Shown one piece after another: positions 8,768-21,016 of a stretch of DNA of 64,000 bases. The stretch comes from Corynebacterium aurimucosum (GTDB taxonomy: Bacteria > Actinomycetota > Actinomycetes > Mycobacteriales > Mycobacteriaceae): contig NZ_CP047048.1 of the NCBI RefSeq assembly GCF_030408555.1, positions 806,001 to 870,000 of the forward strand, given 5' to 3'. Position 1 is the stretch's first letter; each line of letters begins with the position of its first letter. Position numbers and translations under genes: made by a program. The notes under the pieces were generated by a model. The model did no database searches, was not told the origin of the DNA, and saw nothing but the letters and a program-made list of their open reading frames with translations.

Positions 8768-9519
8768 TCAAACTTTCCAAAGTTTCCAAGTCCTACTCCG
8801 GTGAGACCAACATTGGCCCCATCGATCTGGAGATCCCCTCCGGTGGTATCACTGCGCTGATTGGGCCGAATGGTGCGGGCAAGTCCACGATGCTGACGAT
8901 GATTGGCCGGCTTCTCGACGTCGACGAGGGCACCATCGAGGTCGCCGGTTACGACGTGTCCTCCACGAATTCGCAGGACTTGGCGAAGATTCTCTCCATC
9001 CTGCGCCAGGAGAATCACTTCATTACCAAGCTGACCGTACGCCAGCTGGTGAGCTTCGGCCGTTTCCCTTACTCGAAGGGGCGCCTGACCGTGGAAGATG
9101 AAGAGATAGTCTCGCGCTACATCGACTTCTTCCATTTGCGTGAATTGGAGAACCGCTATCTCGACGAGCTATCCGGTGGGCAGCGCCAGCGCGCATATGT
9201 GGCGATGGTGCTCTGCCAAGAGACGGATTACGTGCTTCTCGACGAACCCCTCAACAACCTCGACATCTCACACTCCGTGGAGATGATGAAGCATTTGCGG
9301 AAGGCCGCCAAGGAATTTGGCCGGACGATCATCATCGTTCTCCATGACATCAACTTTGCTGCTCGTTATGCCGACTATATTTGTGCGGCCAAGGATGGAC
9401 GCATCGTTTCTTTCGGCAGTCCGGAGGAGATCATGCGCGATGAGATCCTTACGCCCATCTTCGAAACACCCATCACTGTTATCGATGGCCCGGATGGGCT
9501 GTTGGCCTGTTACCACTAG
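8764..9519 (+). CDS. Iron-siderophore ABC transporter ATP-binding protein (CeuD/FatE-like)
   Basis: A 251-residue cytoplasmic ATPase energising the transporter. Walker A GPNGAGKST is near residue 37, the ABC signature LSGGQRQRAYVAM near 138, Walker B DYVLLDEP near 157 and the H-loop VLHDIN near 194. The GTG start overlaps the permease stop. It is the last gene of the iron operon and is followed by a hairpin at 9561. Confidence 0.93.
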   Translation: MIKLSKVSKSYSGETNIGPIDLEIPSGGITALIGPNGAGKSTMLTMIGRLLDVDEGTIEVAGYDVSSTNSQDLAKILSILRQENHFITKLTVRQLVSFGRFPYSKGRLTVEDEEIVSRYIDFFHLRELENRYLDELSGGQRQRAYVAMVLCQETDYVLLDEPLNNLDISHSVEMMKHLRKAAKEFGRTIIIVLHDINFAARYADYICAAKDGRIVSFGSPEEIMRDEILTPIFETPITVIDGPDGLLACYH

Positions 9520-9560
9520 CTATTAACATTCAGGTGGACTGCCCGACAGCCAGGAAACCG

Positions 9561-9606
9561 CCCCAGGAAGAGTGCCAAAAAGTGCATCTGCCTGGGGATT
9601 TGTTGT
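9561..9606 (+). terminator. Probable terminator after the siderophore operon
   Basis: CCCCAGG at 9561 and CCTGGGG at 9591 form a 7-bp stem, followed by the T-rich ATTTGTTGTTTG. The loop is long, so efficiency is uncertain. Confidence 0.55.
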
Positions 9607-9700
9607 TTGTTGGGGGTGTGCGTATATTTATCGAGGTCGCCGCGAGGTAGCCGGGAGGTTAACTGGTGGTAGATGTTCGGGCAATGGTTGTTCGGCGGGT

Positions 9701-9730
9701 TTGACTTTGGTTGAGCTTGTTGGGTAGTGT
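9701..9730 (+). promoter_or_regulatory. Candidate rRNA operon promoter
   Basis: TTGACT at 9701 and TAGTGT at 9725 are spaced by 18 bp, about 390 bp before the 16S gene. The stretch 9607-10116 holds no convincing gene; it contains this promoter, the leader box at 9793 and T/G-rich leader sequence. Confidence 0.5.
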
Positions 9731-9792
9731 TGTTCGGGCCGCTGCAAGAGGGTTAACGTTTGGTTAATTTTTGTTGTGGTGTGCGGATGATG

Positions 9793-9815
9793 TTTGAGAA
9801 CTCAATAGTGTGCCA
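9793..9815 (+). promoter_or_regulatory. rRNA leader element (boxA-like)
   Basis: TTTGAGAACTCAATAGTGTG is a conserved actinobacterial element of the 16S leader associated with antitermination and processing. A relative (TGAGAACTGTATAGTGGACG) precedes the 23S gene at 11907. Confidence 0.6.
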
Positions 9816-10116
9816 ATGTACTTTTTTGTTGGTTGATTTTATTTGTTCTGGCCGTGTTGTGCCGTATGTGTGGCACGGTTGGTGTATGCCGGATGGCGCT
9901 TTTCCTTTTAGCGGCGTCATTGTAAATAACATAAGTTGTTTGGGCGTATTGTTTAAAATCTTCTGACTGGGCCAGCCTCCTTGTATATCCCCGTCGGGTT
10001 GGGGGTTGGTTTTTGGATTTTTTCTTTATGTAATTTTTGGATAGCCAGTCCGTGTGGTGTGTTTGCATCATGCGGTGTGGTTTGTCTGTTTGTCTAGGTT
10101 TGGGCTTTTCACGGCC

Positions 10117-11637
<1,521 letters not shown>

Positions 11638-11906
11638 AAGGAGCTTTATTTGTGGCACCAGTTGGTGTCTTTAAGCATGTGAGTGTTTTCATGTGCGTGG
11701 TGGTTGAGTGAACGATTGTTTTGCTGCCACCGTTTGTTTAATCGGGTGGAGATACATCTTAACCAGAATGGTTGACTAACATTTTTTAAAAGTACGTGGT
11801 GCATTGTTGGGTGTCTGGGGCATTGTTCCCTGGTTGTTTAACCCACATGAGCTTGATGGTCAGAGTGCTTAATGTTCTGGTTGTTGGGCTGGTGTGGGGT
11901 GTTGTG

Positions 11907-11929
11907 TGAGAACTGTATAGTGGACGCGA
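11907..11929 (+). promoter_or_regulatory. 16S-23S spacer boxA-like element
   Basis: TGAGAACTGTATAGTGGACG in the spacer repeats the pattern of the 16S leader element. The spacer 11638-12079 contains no tRNA gene, as is usual in Corynebacterium. Confidence 0.6.
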
Positions 11930-12079
11930 GCATTAAACCATATGCTTGCTGCTGATACGTGCTTTGTGCGTGTGTTGGTGGTGGGTTGTGGTTTGTGTGA
12001 TTTCTTTGTTCTTTTGTGTTTTGTGTGTTCACACCAACACTGTCTTCTGCTGCTTTTGTGGTGGTTGCCTTGTTGGTTG

Positions 12080-15155
<3,076 letters not shown>

Positions 15156-15282
15156 ACACACTCCTTTTCGAGTGTGGAAACAACAAACACAACAAAGACA
15201 CAATTATTCACACTGTCGCTTGCGTCCACTACACAGTATCTGACACAACACACCCAACCAGGCACAAAGATGCCTCGAGTGT

Positions 15283-15402
15283 TTGTCGGTGGCCTATAGC
15301 AGCAGGGAAACGCCCGGACCCATTCCGAACCCGGAAGCTAAGCCTGCTAACGCTGATGGTACTGCAACCGGGAGGTTGTGGGAGAGTAAGAAACCGCCGA
15401 CA
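15283..15402 (+). rRNA. rrf: 5S ribosomal RNA
   Basis: About 120 nt with the 5S core CGCCCGGACCCATTCCGAAC (loop B/C region) and terminal pairing of TGTCGGTGGC with GCCGACAC. It completes the 16S-23S-5S operon. Ends are approximate. Confidence 0.93.
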
Positions 15403-15432
15403 CCAAACAACAATAAACAACTCAATACAACA

Positions 15433-15475
15433 AAAAGGGACCGTTGAAGCACCACCGCTTCAACGGTCCCTTTTC
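15433..15475 (+). terminator. Terminator of the rRNA operon
   Basis: An 18-bp perfect stem AAAAGGGACCGTTGAAGC / GCTTCAACGGTCCCTTTT with a 6-nt loop, ending in a T run. Confidence 0.93.
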
Positions 15476-15915
15476 ACGGTTTCCGCCTCACTACCAACCA
15501 ATAGCCGTGCTAGCGCCGAAGTCGGCTCTTAGCTCTTAGCGCCCAGAGCGGTATGACTTACCCCACCGCTGTTGGGCCGTCGTCCTCGCATGCGAATCCT
15601 ACAATTGAAGTCGGGAGAACTTTATGGCAACGTCGTTTCGCCCATTCACGGTAAAGGAAAAGAAATATGATTGAATTTCTTTTATTCCTCTGGCCCTCAG
15701 TGCTCTATATTTTTTTCCGGCGAAAGTCACTTGGGGTGTCCCGTGCCCGGGCACATGTGGGGTTGCGATGGGGAAGCTGGCAAGCGGCAGGGTTAAGCCT
15801 CGTTTTGTTCCCTGTGCTGCTAGGAATTGGTTACCTTGGTATCGGACCTGACCCCTGTTAGGTAGACACCTGATATCCAGCCCTGTTGGGTTGGGAAGAA
15901 AGGTAATCTACCACC

Positions 15916-16215
15916 ATGCCTAGGTACTCCGAACAGTTCAAACGTGATGCTGTGGCCCTCTACGAAAACAATGAGGACCTCTCACTTCACGCGGCTTCAG
16001 CAGAGCTAGGAATCAATCGTTCCTCACTTTATTCCTGGCTTAAGCAGTACGGCACCGGCAAGCGTGTCCGCACAAAAAGCATGCGCGACAAGGCACAGGC
16101 GACGACTGATTCTGAACGAATCCGTCAGCTAGAAAAAGAAGTCTCTAAGCTTCGTGAAGAACGCGATATCCTGCGTAAGGCCGCGAAATATTTTGCCGAA
16201 GAGACACGCTGGTAA
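15916..16215 (+). CDS. IS3-family transposase OrfA
   Basis: 99 residues. The N-terminal helix-turn-helix (YSEQFKRDAVALYENN...SLHAASAELGINRSSLYSWLKQY) binds the IS ends, and a leucine-zipper-like coiled coil (RIRQLEKEVSKLREERDILRKAAKYFAEE) follows. The OrfB frame is open only from 16179 onward, so the programmed -1 shift to make OrfAB must occur within 16179-16215, where AAATATTTTGCC is the best slippery candidate. Confidence 0.92.
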   Translation: MPRYSEQFKRDAVALYENNEDLSLHAASAELGINRSSLYSWLKQYGTGKRVRTKSMRDKAQATTDSERIRQLEKEVSKLREERDILRKAAKYFAEETRW

Positions 16216-16265
16216 TCCGCTTCCAGTTTGTCTATGACCATCGAACCGAGTACTCGGTCAAGCGG

Positions 16266-17108
16266 ATGTGCCACGTGTTAAAGCTCAATCGCTCCTCGTT
16301 CTACAAATGGGTCAACACCCGCGAAAAACGCAGGTTAAAGATGTGTTCGGATGCTCTTATTGGTGCACGAATCAAGAGCATCTTCGATGATGAGCACGGG
16401 CTTTATGGTGCTAAACGCATCGCTGCAAGCCTTAAAGCCGATACGGACTTTCCTCCGATCAATCACAAGAAGGTCGCACGCATTATGAAATCCATGGGGC
16501 TAAAAGGCTTTACCAAACAACGTCGATGTGTCACTACCAGGCGCAAGCCTGGTCATCGAGTCATGCCAGATTTAGTAGGCCGCAAATTCACCGCTGATAA
16601 GCCGAACCAGGTGTATGTAGGCGATATCACCTACCTGCCGTGTAAGGGAGGCAAGAACATGTACCTTGCCACAGTCATCGACGTCTACTCGCGCAAACTT
16701 GTCGGTCATGCGCTCGCCGATCACATGCGGGTATCGCTGGTTATCGAAGCTTTGTCCCATGCCAGCAAGGTTCGCGGAAGCCTTAAAGGGGTAATTTTCC
16801 ATTCTGATCATGGCAGTGTGTACACCTCACAGGCTTTTCAAGACCACTGCACCCAACTTGGTGTTCGCCAATCCATGGGAGCAGTGGGAACGAGTGCCGA
16901 TAATGCCCTGGCAGAATCGTTTAACGCCACTTTAAAGCGTGAAGTTCTGCGAGATAGGAAAGTTTTTGACAATCCCATCATCTGCCGCCAAGAAGTCTTC
17001 CGATGGTGCATGCGCTACAACACGCGCAGACGGCACTCCTGGTGCAACCTTCTAGCCCCCGATGACTTCGAAGCACTCACATCAGCTACACTGACCCAAG
17101 CAGCATAG
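16266..17108 (+). CDS. IS3-family transposase OrfB (DDE integrase domain)
   Basis: 280 residues from the first ATG; the frame is open upstream to 16179 and is probably expressed as an OrfAB fusion. An HTH_21-like segment (GARIKSIFDDEHGLYGAKRIAASL) precedes the rve catalytic core with D in VGDITYLP, D in FHSDHGSVYTS and E in LAESFNATLKRE, all intact. The element therefore looks functional. Confidence 0.93.
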   Translation: MCHVLKLNRSSFYKWVNTREKRRLKMCSDALIGARIKSIFDDEHGLYGAKRIAASLKADTDFPPINHKKVARIMKSMGLKGFTKQRRCVTTRRKPGHRVMPDLVGRKFTADKPNQVYVGDITYLPCKGGKNMYLATVIDVYSRKLVGHALADHMRVSLVIEALSHASKVRGSLKGVIFHSDHGSVYTSQAFQDHCTQLGVRQSMGAVGTSADNALAESFNATLKREVLRDRKVFDNPIICRQEVFRWCMRYNTRRRHSWCNLLAPDDFEALTSATLTQAA

Positions 17109-17571
17109 CTAACCCCCGACGTGTCTACTTTCCGGGGGTCAGGCCCATCCGTCTCGTGCCGACAGCTAGTCTTACCCTCCCAGGTGTCGTTCTCGTCCAA
17201 GGGGTAAGTGGTGCCGCGATTCTTAGAGCCGTAGGCGAGGAGATTTTCTTCCGAGGATTCCTCGGCGGCTTGTTTCTTCGACGCTGGGGACTATGGGGTG
17301 GGAACACTCTTCAGGCCGCTCTTTTTCTCGTGCCTCACCTCGTGCTATTGAGTGTTGATGTGCATCTGTGGCCGATACTTCCCGTTCAGTTCCTCAGTGG
17401 CTGGATACTTGGCGCGGTGAGATATCGTTCGGGCAGCATCATTGAGTGCTCAATTCTACATGCTGCCGTTAATGTTGGGATTGGACTGCTGGCGGGTTAA
17501 GTGAAGGATTGCGTTCGTGTGCTCGGGGCGATTAATGGTCAACTCTGAGCACAAAGCTCTGTGCCGCAGGT

Positions 17572-18699
17572 CTATCTTTCGTCCGTTAGGCGTCGCACGG
17601 CCTCCCGGATGACCTCAGGGCGCTTGCAGAAAGCAAAGCGCACCTTGTACTTCCACGGCTCGGGATTGTCCGTGAAAGCGGCTAGCGGGATGGCGGCCAC
17701 GCCCTTCGTTTCGGGCAGCTGCATGCAGAAATCAATGCCGCTTAAACCGGTAGAGGAGACATCGGCAACCACATAGTAAGTGCCGCCGGTGTCATGGACG
17801 TGGAATCCCAGTTGCTTGAGACCTTCTACAAGGATGCTGCGGCACTCTGCAAGTTCAGACACCATGCCGTCTAGCCAATCCTGTTCATAACGCAGGGCAT
17901 GGGCCACGGCCGGCTGGAAGGGCGTGGTGGAGACGAAGGTGGTGAATTGCTTGGCTTTGATGACGCCGTCGAGAAGCTTAGGCTCTGCAATGGCCCAGCC
18001 GGTCTTCCACCCGGTGCAGTTGAAGGACTTGGCGGCAGAAGAAACTGTGACCGTGCGCGAAGCCATCCCCGGCAGGGATGCGATGCTGACGTGTTCGGTG
18101 CCGAAGGTGAGGTTTTCGTAGACTTCGTCGGCCAACACGAGGAGGTCCCTTTCCACGCAGAGCTCGGCGAGCTCGGTGAGTGCTTCTCGGGAGAAGACCG
18201 AGCCGGTCGGGTTGTGCGGGGTGTTGATGATGACCATGGCGGTCTTATCGGTCACGGCTGCACGCACCGCATCGACGTCGATATCCCAGCTATTGCCGGA
18301 TTCCTTCAAGGGGACGGGGATGCGGGTGGCGTCGGCAAGCGCGATGGCAGCGGCATAGGCATCGTAGTAGGGCTCGAGGACAATGACCTCGTGGCCCGGT
18401 TCTACCAAGCCGAGCACCGTGGCGGTAATCGCTTCGGTAGCGCCGGCGGTGACCACGACGTGGTCCTGGGGTACGGAGTAGGTCTCCGCGATGGCGCTGA
18501 GCAGTTCCGAGACGCCGCGAAGGGGAGCGTATTGGTTGTTGCCGCCGGCGATGTTCTCCTGGGCAATCTCCAGCATGCGCTGTGGGCCGTCGCTATCGGG
18601 GAAACCCTGGCCTAGGTTCACCGCGTCATTCTCCACGGCGAGAGCGGTCATGGTGGCGAAGATGGTTTCGCCAAATTCTTGTAGTCTCTCAACAGTCAT
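17572..18699 (-). CDS. PLP-dependent class I/II aminotransferase (DapC/methionine aminotransferase-like)
   Basis: A 375-residue fold-type I aminotransferase. NLGQGFPDSDGPQRMLEIAQ and NQYAPLRG are substrate/cofactor motifs of the kynurenine/methionine aminotransferase subgroup, NTPHNPTGSVFSREAL binds PLP phosphate, DEVYENLTFG carries the pyridine-N contact, and SSAAKSFNCTGWKTGW contains the Schiff-base lysine. It resembles M. tuberculosis Rv0858c, annotated DapC, which lies in the same order relative to the XPB helicase. It ends 3' next to the split CPBP gene and is the last gene of a minus-strand series beginning at 23131. Substrate could be a keto acid of methionine or succinyl-DAP; not resolvable here. 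Confidence 0.85.
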   Translation of the reverse strand: MTVERLQEFGETIFATMTALAVENDAVNLGQGFPDSDGPQRMLEIAQENIAGGNNQYAPLRGVSELLSAIAETYSVPQDHVVVTAGATEAITATVLGLVEPGHEVIVLEPYYDAYAAAIALADATRIPVPLKESGNSWDIDVDAVRAAVTDKTAMVIINTPHNPTGSVFSREALTELAELCVERDLLVLADEVYENLTFGTEHVSIASLPGMASRTVTVSSAAKSFNCTGWKTGWAIAEPKLLDGVIKAKQFTTFVSTTPFQPAVAHALRYEQDWLDGMVSELAECRSILVEGLKQLGFHVHDTGGTYYVVADVSSTGLSGIDFCMQLPETKGVAAIPLAAFTDNPEPWKYKVRFAFCKRPEVIREAVRRLTDER

Positions 18700-19338
18700 T
18701 TAGAGTACCAGTAGATCGTATTTCGTAGCTTTTACATCGGTTAGACGCTTGCGGGCGCGCTCGAGGCGCTGCCACTGATCTTCCGGAATGGACTTGCGGG
18801 CAATCGTCACGGTCTCCGCATCTGGGGTGCCCCAGGCAATCGGCATGGGGGTGATCTGCTGCCAATGTTCCTTGTCGTCGCTGCTGCGCTGGCCGGAGAC
18901 CGCGGCCACCGGAACCTTGGTTCCCACGGTGCGCTTAATGCCCGGGATATTGGTGACCGTGCGCAGGCAGGCGCCCCAGCGCGGCGGAGCCTTCGGGTCC
19001 ACGTTGGTATTCACCAGCGCCATGAGGACCATGTCGCGCTCGTTGACCTCTGCGACGACGGCGGGGGCTAACGGATAGGAATCATAAAGTTTCTGAGCCG
19101 AGCCGACCTTGCTTGAGGCCAAGACGCCGATGACGGCGCAAAAGATTCCGAAGAGCACCATGCCCAGCGCTAGCGTGATGCGCCAGACGGCCTCCATGCC
19201 GAAGTAGACGGCAATGCCGCCGATGATAAATAAGAGGCCCATGATGAGTCCGGAATTGCGCAGGCGCGCGGAATCACGCAGGAGCTCATTGTTCTTCTTG
19301 GCAAAGTCTTCGTTGACTTCAAACTTGAAAATCTTCAT
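18700..19338 (-). CDS. Conserved membrane protein (DUF3239-like)
   Basis: 212 residues with two adjacent hydrophobic helices (about residues 30-52 and 55-75: LIMGLLFIIGGIAVYFGM and ITLALGMVLFGIFCAVIGVLA) followed by a soluble domain beginning with a putative YPLAPAVVAEVNERDMVLMALVN strand. It looks like the corynebacterial DUF3239 family, function unknown. It abuts the aminotransferase (stop at 18700, next start at 18699) and is 4 nt from the helicase gene, so it belongs to the same transcript. Confidence 0.7.
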   Translation of the reverse strand: MKIFKFEVNEDFAKKNNELLRDSARLRNSGLIMGLLFIIGGIAVYFGMEAVWRITLALGMVLFGIFCAVIGVLASSKVGSAQKLYDSYPLAPAVVAEVNERDMVLMALVNTNVDPKAPPRWGACLRTVTNIPGIKRTVGTKVPVAAVSGQRSSDDKEHWQQITPMPIAWGTPDAETVTIARKSIPEDQWQRLERARKRLTDVKATKYDLLVL

Positions 19339-19342
19339 CAGC

Positions 19343-20980
19343 TCACAAGTCTACTTCGTCCACCAGCCGGTAGGCATAACCTTGCTCGGCCAAAAAGCGC
19401 TGGCGGTGCATGGCGTATTCCGCATCGATCGATTCACGCGCCACCAGGGTGTAGAAGGTGGCCTCCTGCCCATCCTTCTTCGGACGTAGCAGACGGCCCA
19501 AGCGCTGCGCTTCTTCCTGGCGGGAGCCAAAGGTACCGGAGACCTGGATGGCCAGGGCAGCTTCGGGAAGGTCGATGGAAAAATTCGCCACCTTGGACAC
19601 CACCAGGGTGGGAAGTTCGCCCTCGCGGAACTGCTGAAAGAGCTTTTCGCGTTTGGCGGTGGAAGTCTTGCCGTCAATGACCGGTGCGTCTAGGTGCTCA
19701 CCGAGCTCCTCCAACTGGTCCACGTAGGCGCCGATGATCAGCGCCTGCTGGCCTGCATGTTTCTTCAGCAGCTTGTCGACGGCCCGCAGCTTCGCGCTTG
19801 CCGACGCCGCAATCCGGTATCGCTCCCGCGCTTGTGCGGTGGCATAGAGCAGGCGCTCCTCCTGCGTCATGTCCACGCGCACCTCGACGCAGTCCGCGGT
19901 GGCGATATATCCGGCGGATTCCAGCTCCTTCCACGGCGCGTCATAACGCTTGGGTCCGATGAGAGAAAAGACATCGCCCTCGCGGCCGTCCTCGCGGATG
20001 AGCGTGGCGGTCAGCCCCAAGCGACGGCGCGATTGCAAGTCGGAGGTCATACGGAAAACGGGGGCGGGCAAGAGGTGGACTTCGTCGTAGATGATAAGGC
20101 CCCAGTCGTGGGAATCGAAGAGCTCGAGTGCGCGGTATTCGCCCTTGGTCTTGCGGGTGACCACTTGGTAGGTGGCGATGGTGATGGGCTTGATCTCTTT
20201 CTTCTCGCCTGAGTACTCACCAATTTCCTCCGGCGTCAGGCTGGTGCGGCGCAGTAGTTCATCGCGCCATTGGCGCCCGGCCACGGTGTTGGTCACGAGG
20301 ATGAGCGTGGTGGCCTGTGCTTTGGCCATGGCGGCAGCACCCACGATGGTTTTGCCCGCGCCACACGGCAGGACCACGATGCCGGAGCCACCGGACCAAA
20401 AAGAATCGGCGGCATACTGCTGATAATCGCGCAGCTGCCAGTCCACCTCCTTTGTGCTCAGCGCGATGGGGTGGGATTCGCCGTCGACGTAACCGGCGCG
20501 GTCATCGGCGGGCCAGCTGGCTTTGAGCAGCTCCTGTTTCAGCCGCCCGCGCGCGGATGGCGGAACGGCGATGGTGTTGTCATCGATGCGCGGGCCCAGC
20601 AACTCGCTGACCTTCTTGGTGCGCGTGAGCTCCTCCAGGATGACGGGCTCGTCCGATTCGAGGATGAGACCGTGGGCCGGATGCGCCAGCAGGCGCACGC
20701 GGCCGTAGCTCGACATGGTCTCGGCGACGTCGATCAGCAGCGCCTGCGGCACCGGGAAGCGGGAGTAGTTCTCTAAAACGTCCACTACCTGCTCGGCATC
20801 GTGCCCGGCGGCACGCGCATTCCACAGGGCCAGAGGGGTGATGCGATAGGTGTGGATGTGCTCGGGCGCGCGCTCCAGCTCGGCGAAGGGCGCGAGTGCC
20901 GCGCGGGCCTCATTGGCCTGCGGGTGATCCACCTCGAGGAGGACAGTCTTGTCCGATTGGACGATGAGCGGTCCGGGCAT
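19343..20980 (-). CDS. XPB/ERCC3-type DNA repair helicase
   Basis: 545 residues, superfamily 2 helicase of the bacterial XPB type. The N-terminal third is the XPB damage-recognition region, Walker A LPCGAGKTIVGAAA is near residue 205, DEVH box IIYDEVHLLPAP near 290, motif III LGLTATLIREDGREGD near 320 and motif VI QRLGRLLRPKKDGQEATFYTLV near 490. Mycobacterial Rv0861c is the close counterpart with ATP-dependent 3'-5' helicase activity. The upstream gene encodes the usual partner containing a helicase-associated domain. DNA repair role in bacteria is inferred, not proven. Confidence 0.92.
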   Translation of the reverse strand: MPGPLIVQSDKTVLLEVDHPQANEARAALAPFAELERAPEHIHTYRITPLALWNARAAGHDAEQVVDVLENYSRFPVPQALLIDVAETMSSYGRVRLLAHPAHGLILESDEPVILEELTRTKKVSELLGPRIDDNTIAVPPSARGRLKQELLKASWPADDRAGYVDGESHPIALSTKEVDWQLRDYQQYAADSFWSGGSGIVVLPCGAGKTIVGAAAMAKAQATTLILVTNTVAGRQWRDELLRRTSLTPEEIGEYSGEKKEIKPITIATYQVVTRKTKGEYRALELFDSHDWGLIIYDEVHLLPAPVFRMTSDLQSRRRLGLTATLIREDGREGDVFSLIGPKRYDAPWKELESAGYIATADCVEVRVDMTQEERLLYATAQARERYRIAASASAKLRAVDKLLKKHAGQQALIIGAYVDQLEELGEHLDAPVIDGKTSTAKREKLFQQFREGELPTLVVSKVANFSIDLPEAALAIQVSGTFGSRQEEAQRLGRLLRPKKDGQEATFYTLVARESIDAEYAMHRQRFLAEQGYAYRLVDEVDL

Positions 20981-21016
20981 GATGGGGCCTTTCTACTCTG
21001 GGCGTCAGGGAAAGAT

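Larger units (their letters stand above)
15849..17141 (+). mobile_element. Complete IS3-family insertion sequence
   Basis: 1293 bp bounded by imperfect inverted repeats: left TGACCCCTGTTAGGTAGACAC and right (reverse complement) TGACCCCCGGAAAGTAGACAC, differing at a few positions. It carries two overlapping frames with the usual -1 arrangement. Flanks GACC (15845-15848) and GGCC (17142-17145) are a near-match to a 4-bp target duplication with one difference. The match extends two bases outward (CC/GG), so the exact tips could differ by 2 bp. Confidence 0.9.
15667..17500 (+). pseudogene. CPBP-family intramembrane metalloprotease, split by IS3 element
   Basis: Two halves of one gene flank an insertion sequence. 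The 5' half (15667 to about 15848) encodes two hydrophobic segments ending LGIGYLGIG; the 3' half (about 17142-17500) encodes VGEEIFFRGFLGG (motif 1, EExxxR), LFLVPHLVL (motif 2) and HAAVNVG (motif 3) of CPBP (Abi) proteases. Removing 1297 bp (the 1293-bp element plus 4 bp) restores one frame of about 179 residues. RBS AAAGGAAAAG precedes the ATG. Bacterial CPBP proteins act in prenyl-protein-like proteolysis, bacteriocin immunity or regulated proteolysis; the role here is unknown. All catalytic motifs lie behind the insertion, so the gene is inactive unless the 3' part is expressed separately. Confidence 0.85.

Noticed and set aside
11638..12079. tRNA genes in the 16S-23S spacer
   Set aside because: No cloverleaf or T-arm sequence seen; the spacer holds only boxA-like and processing sequences.
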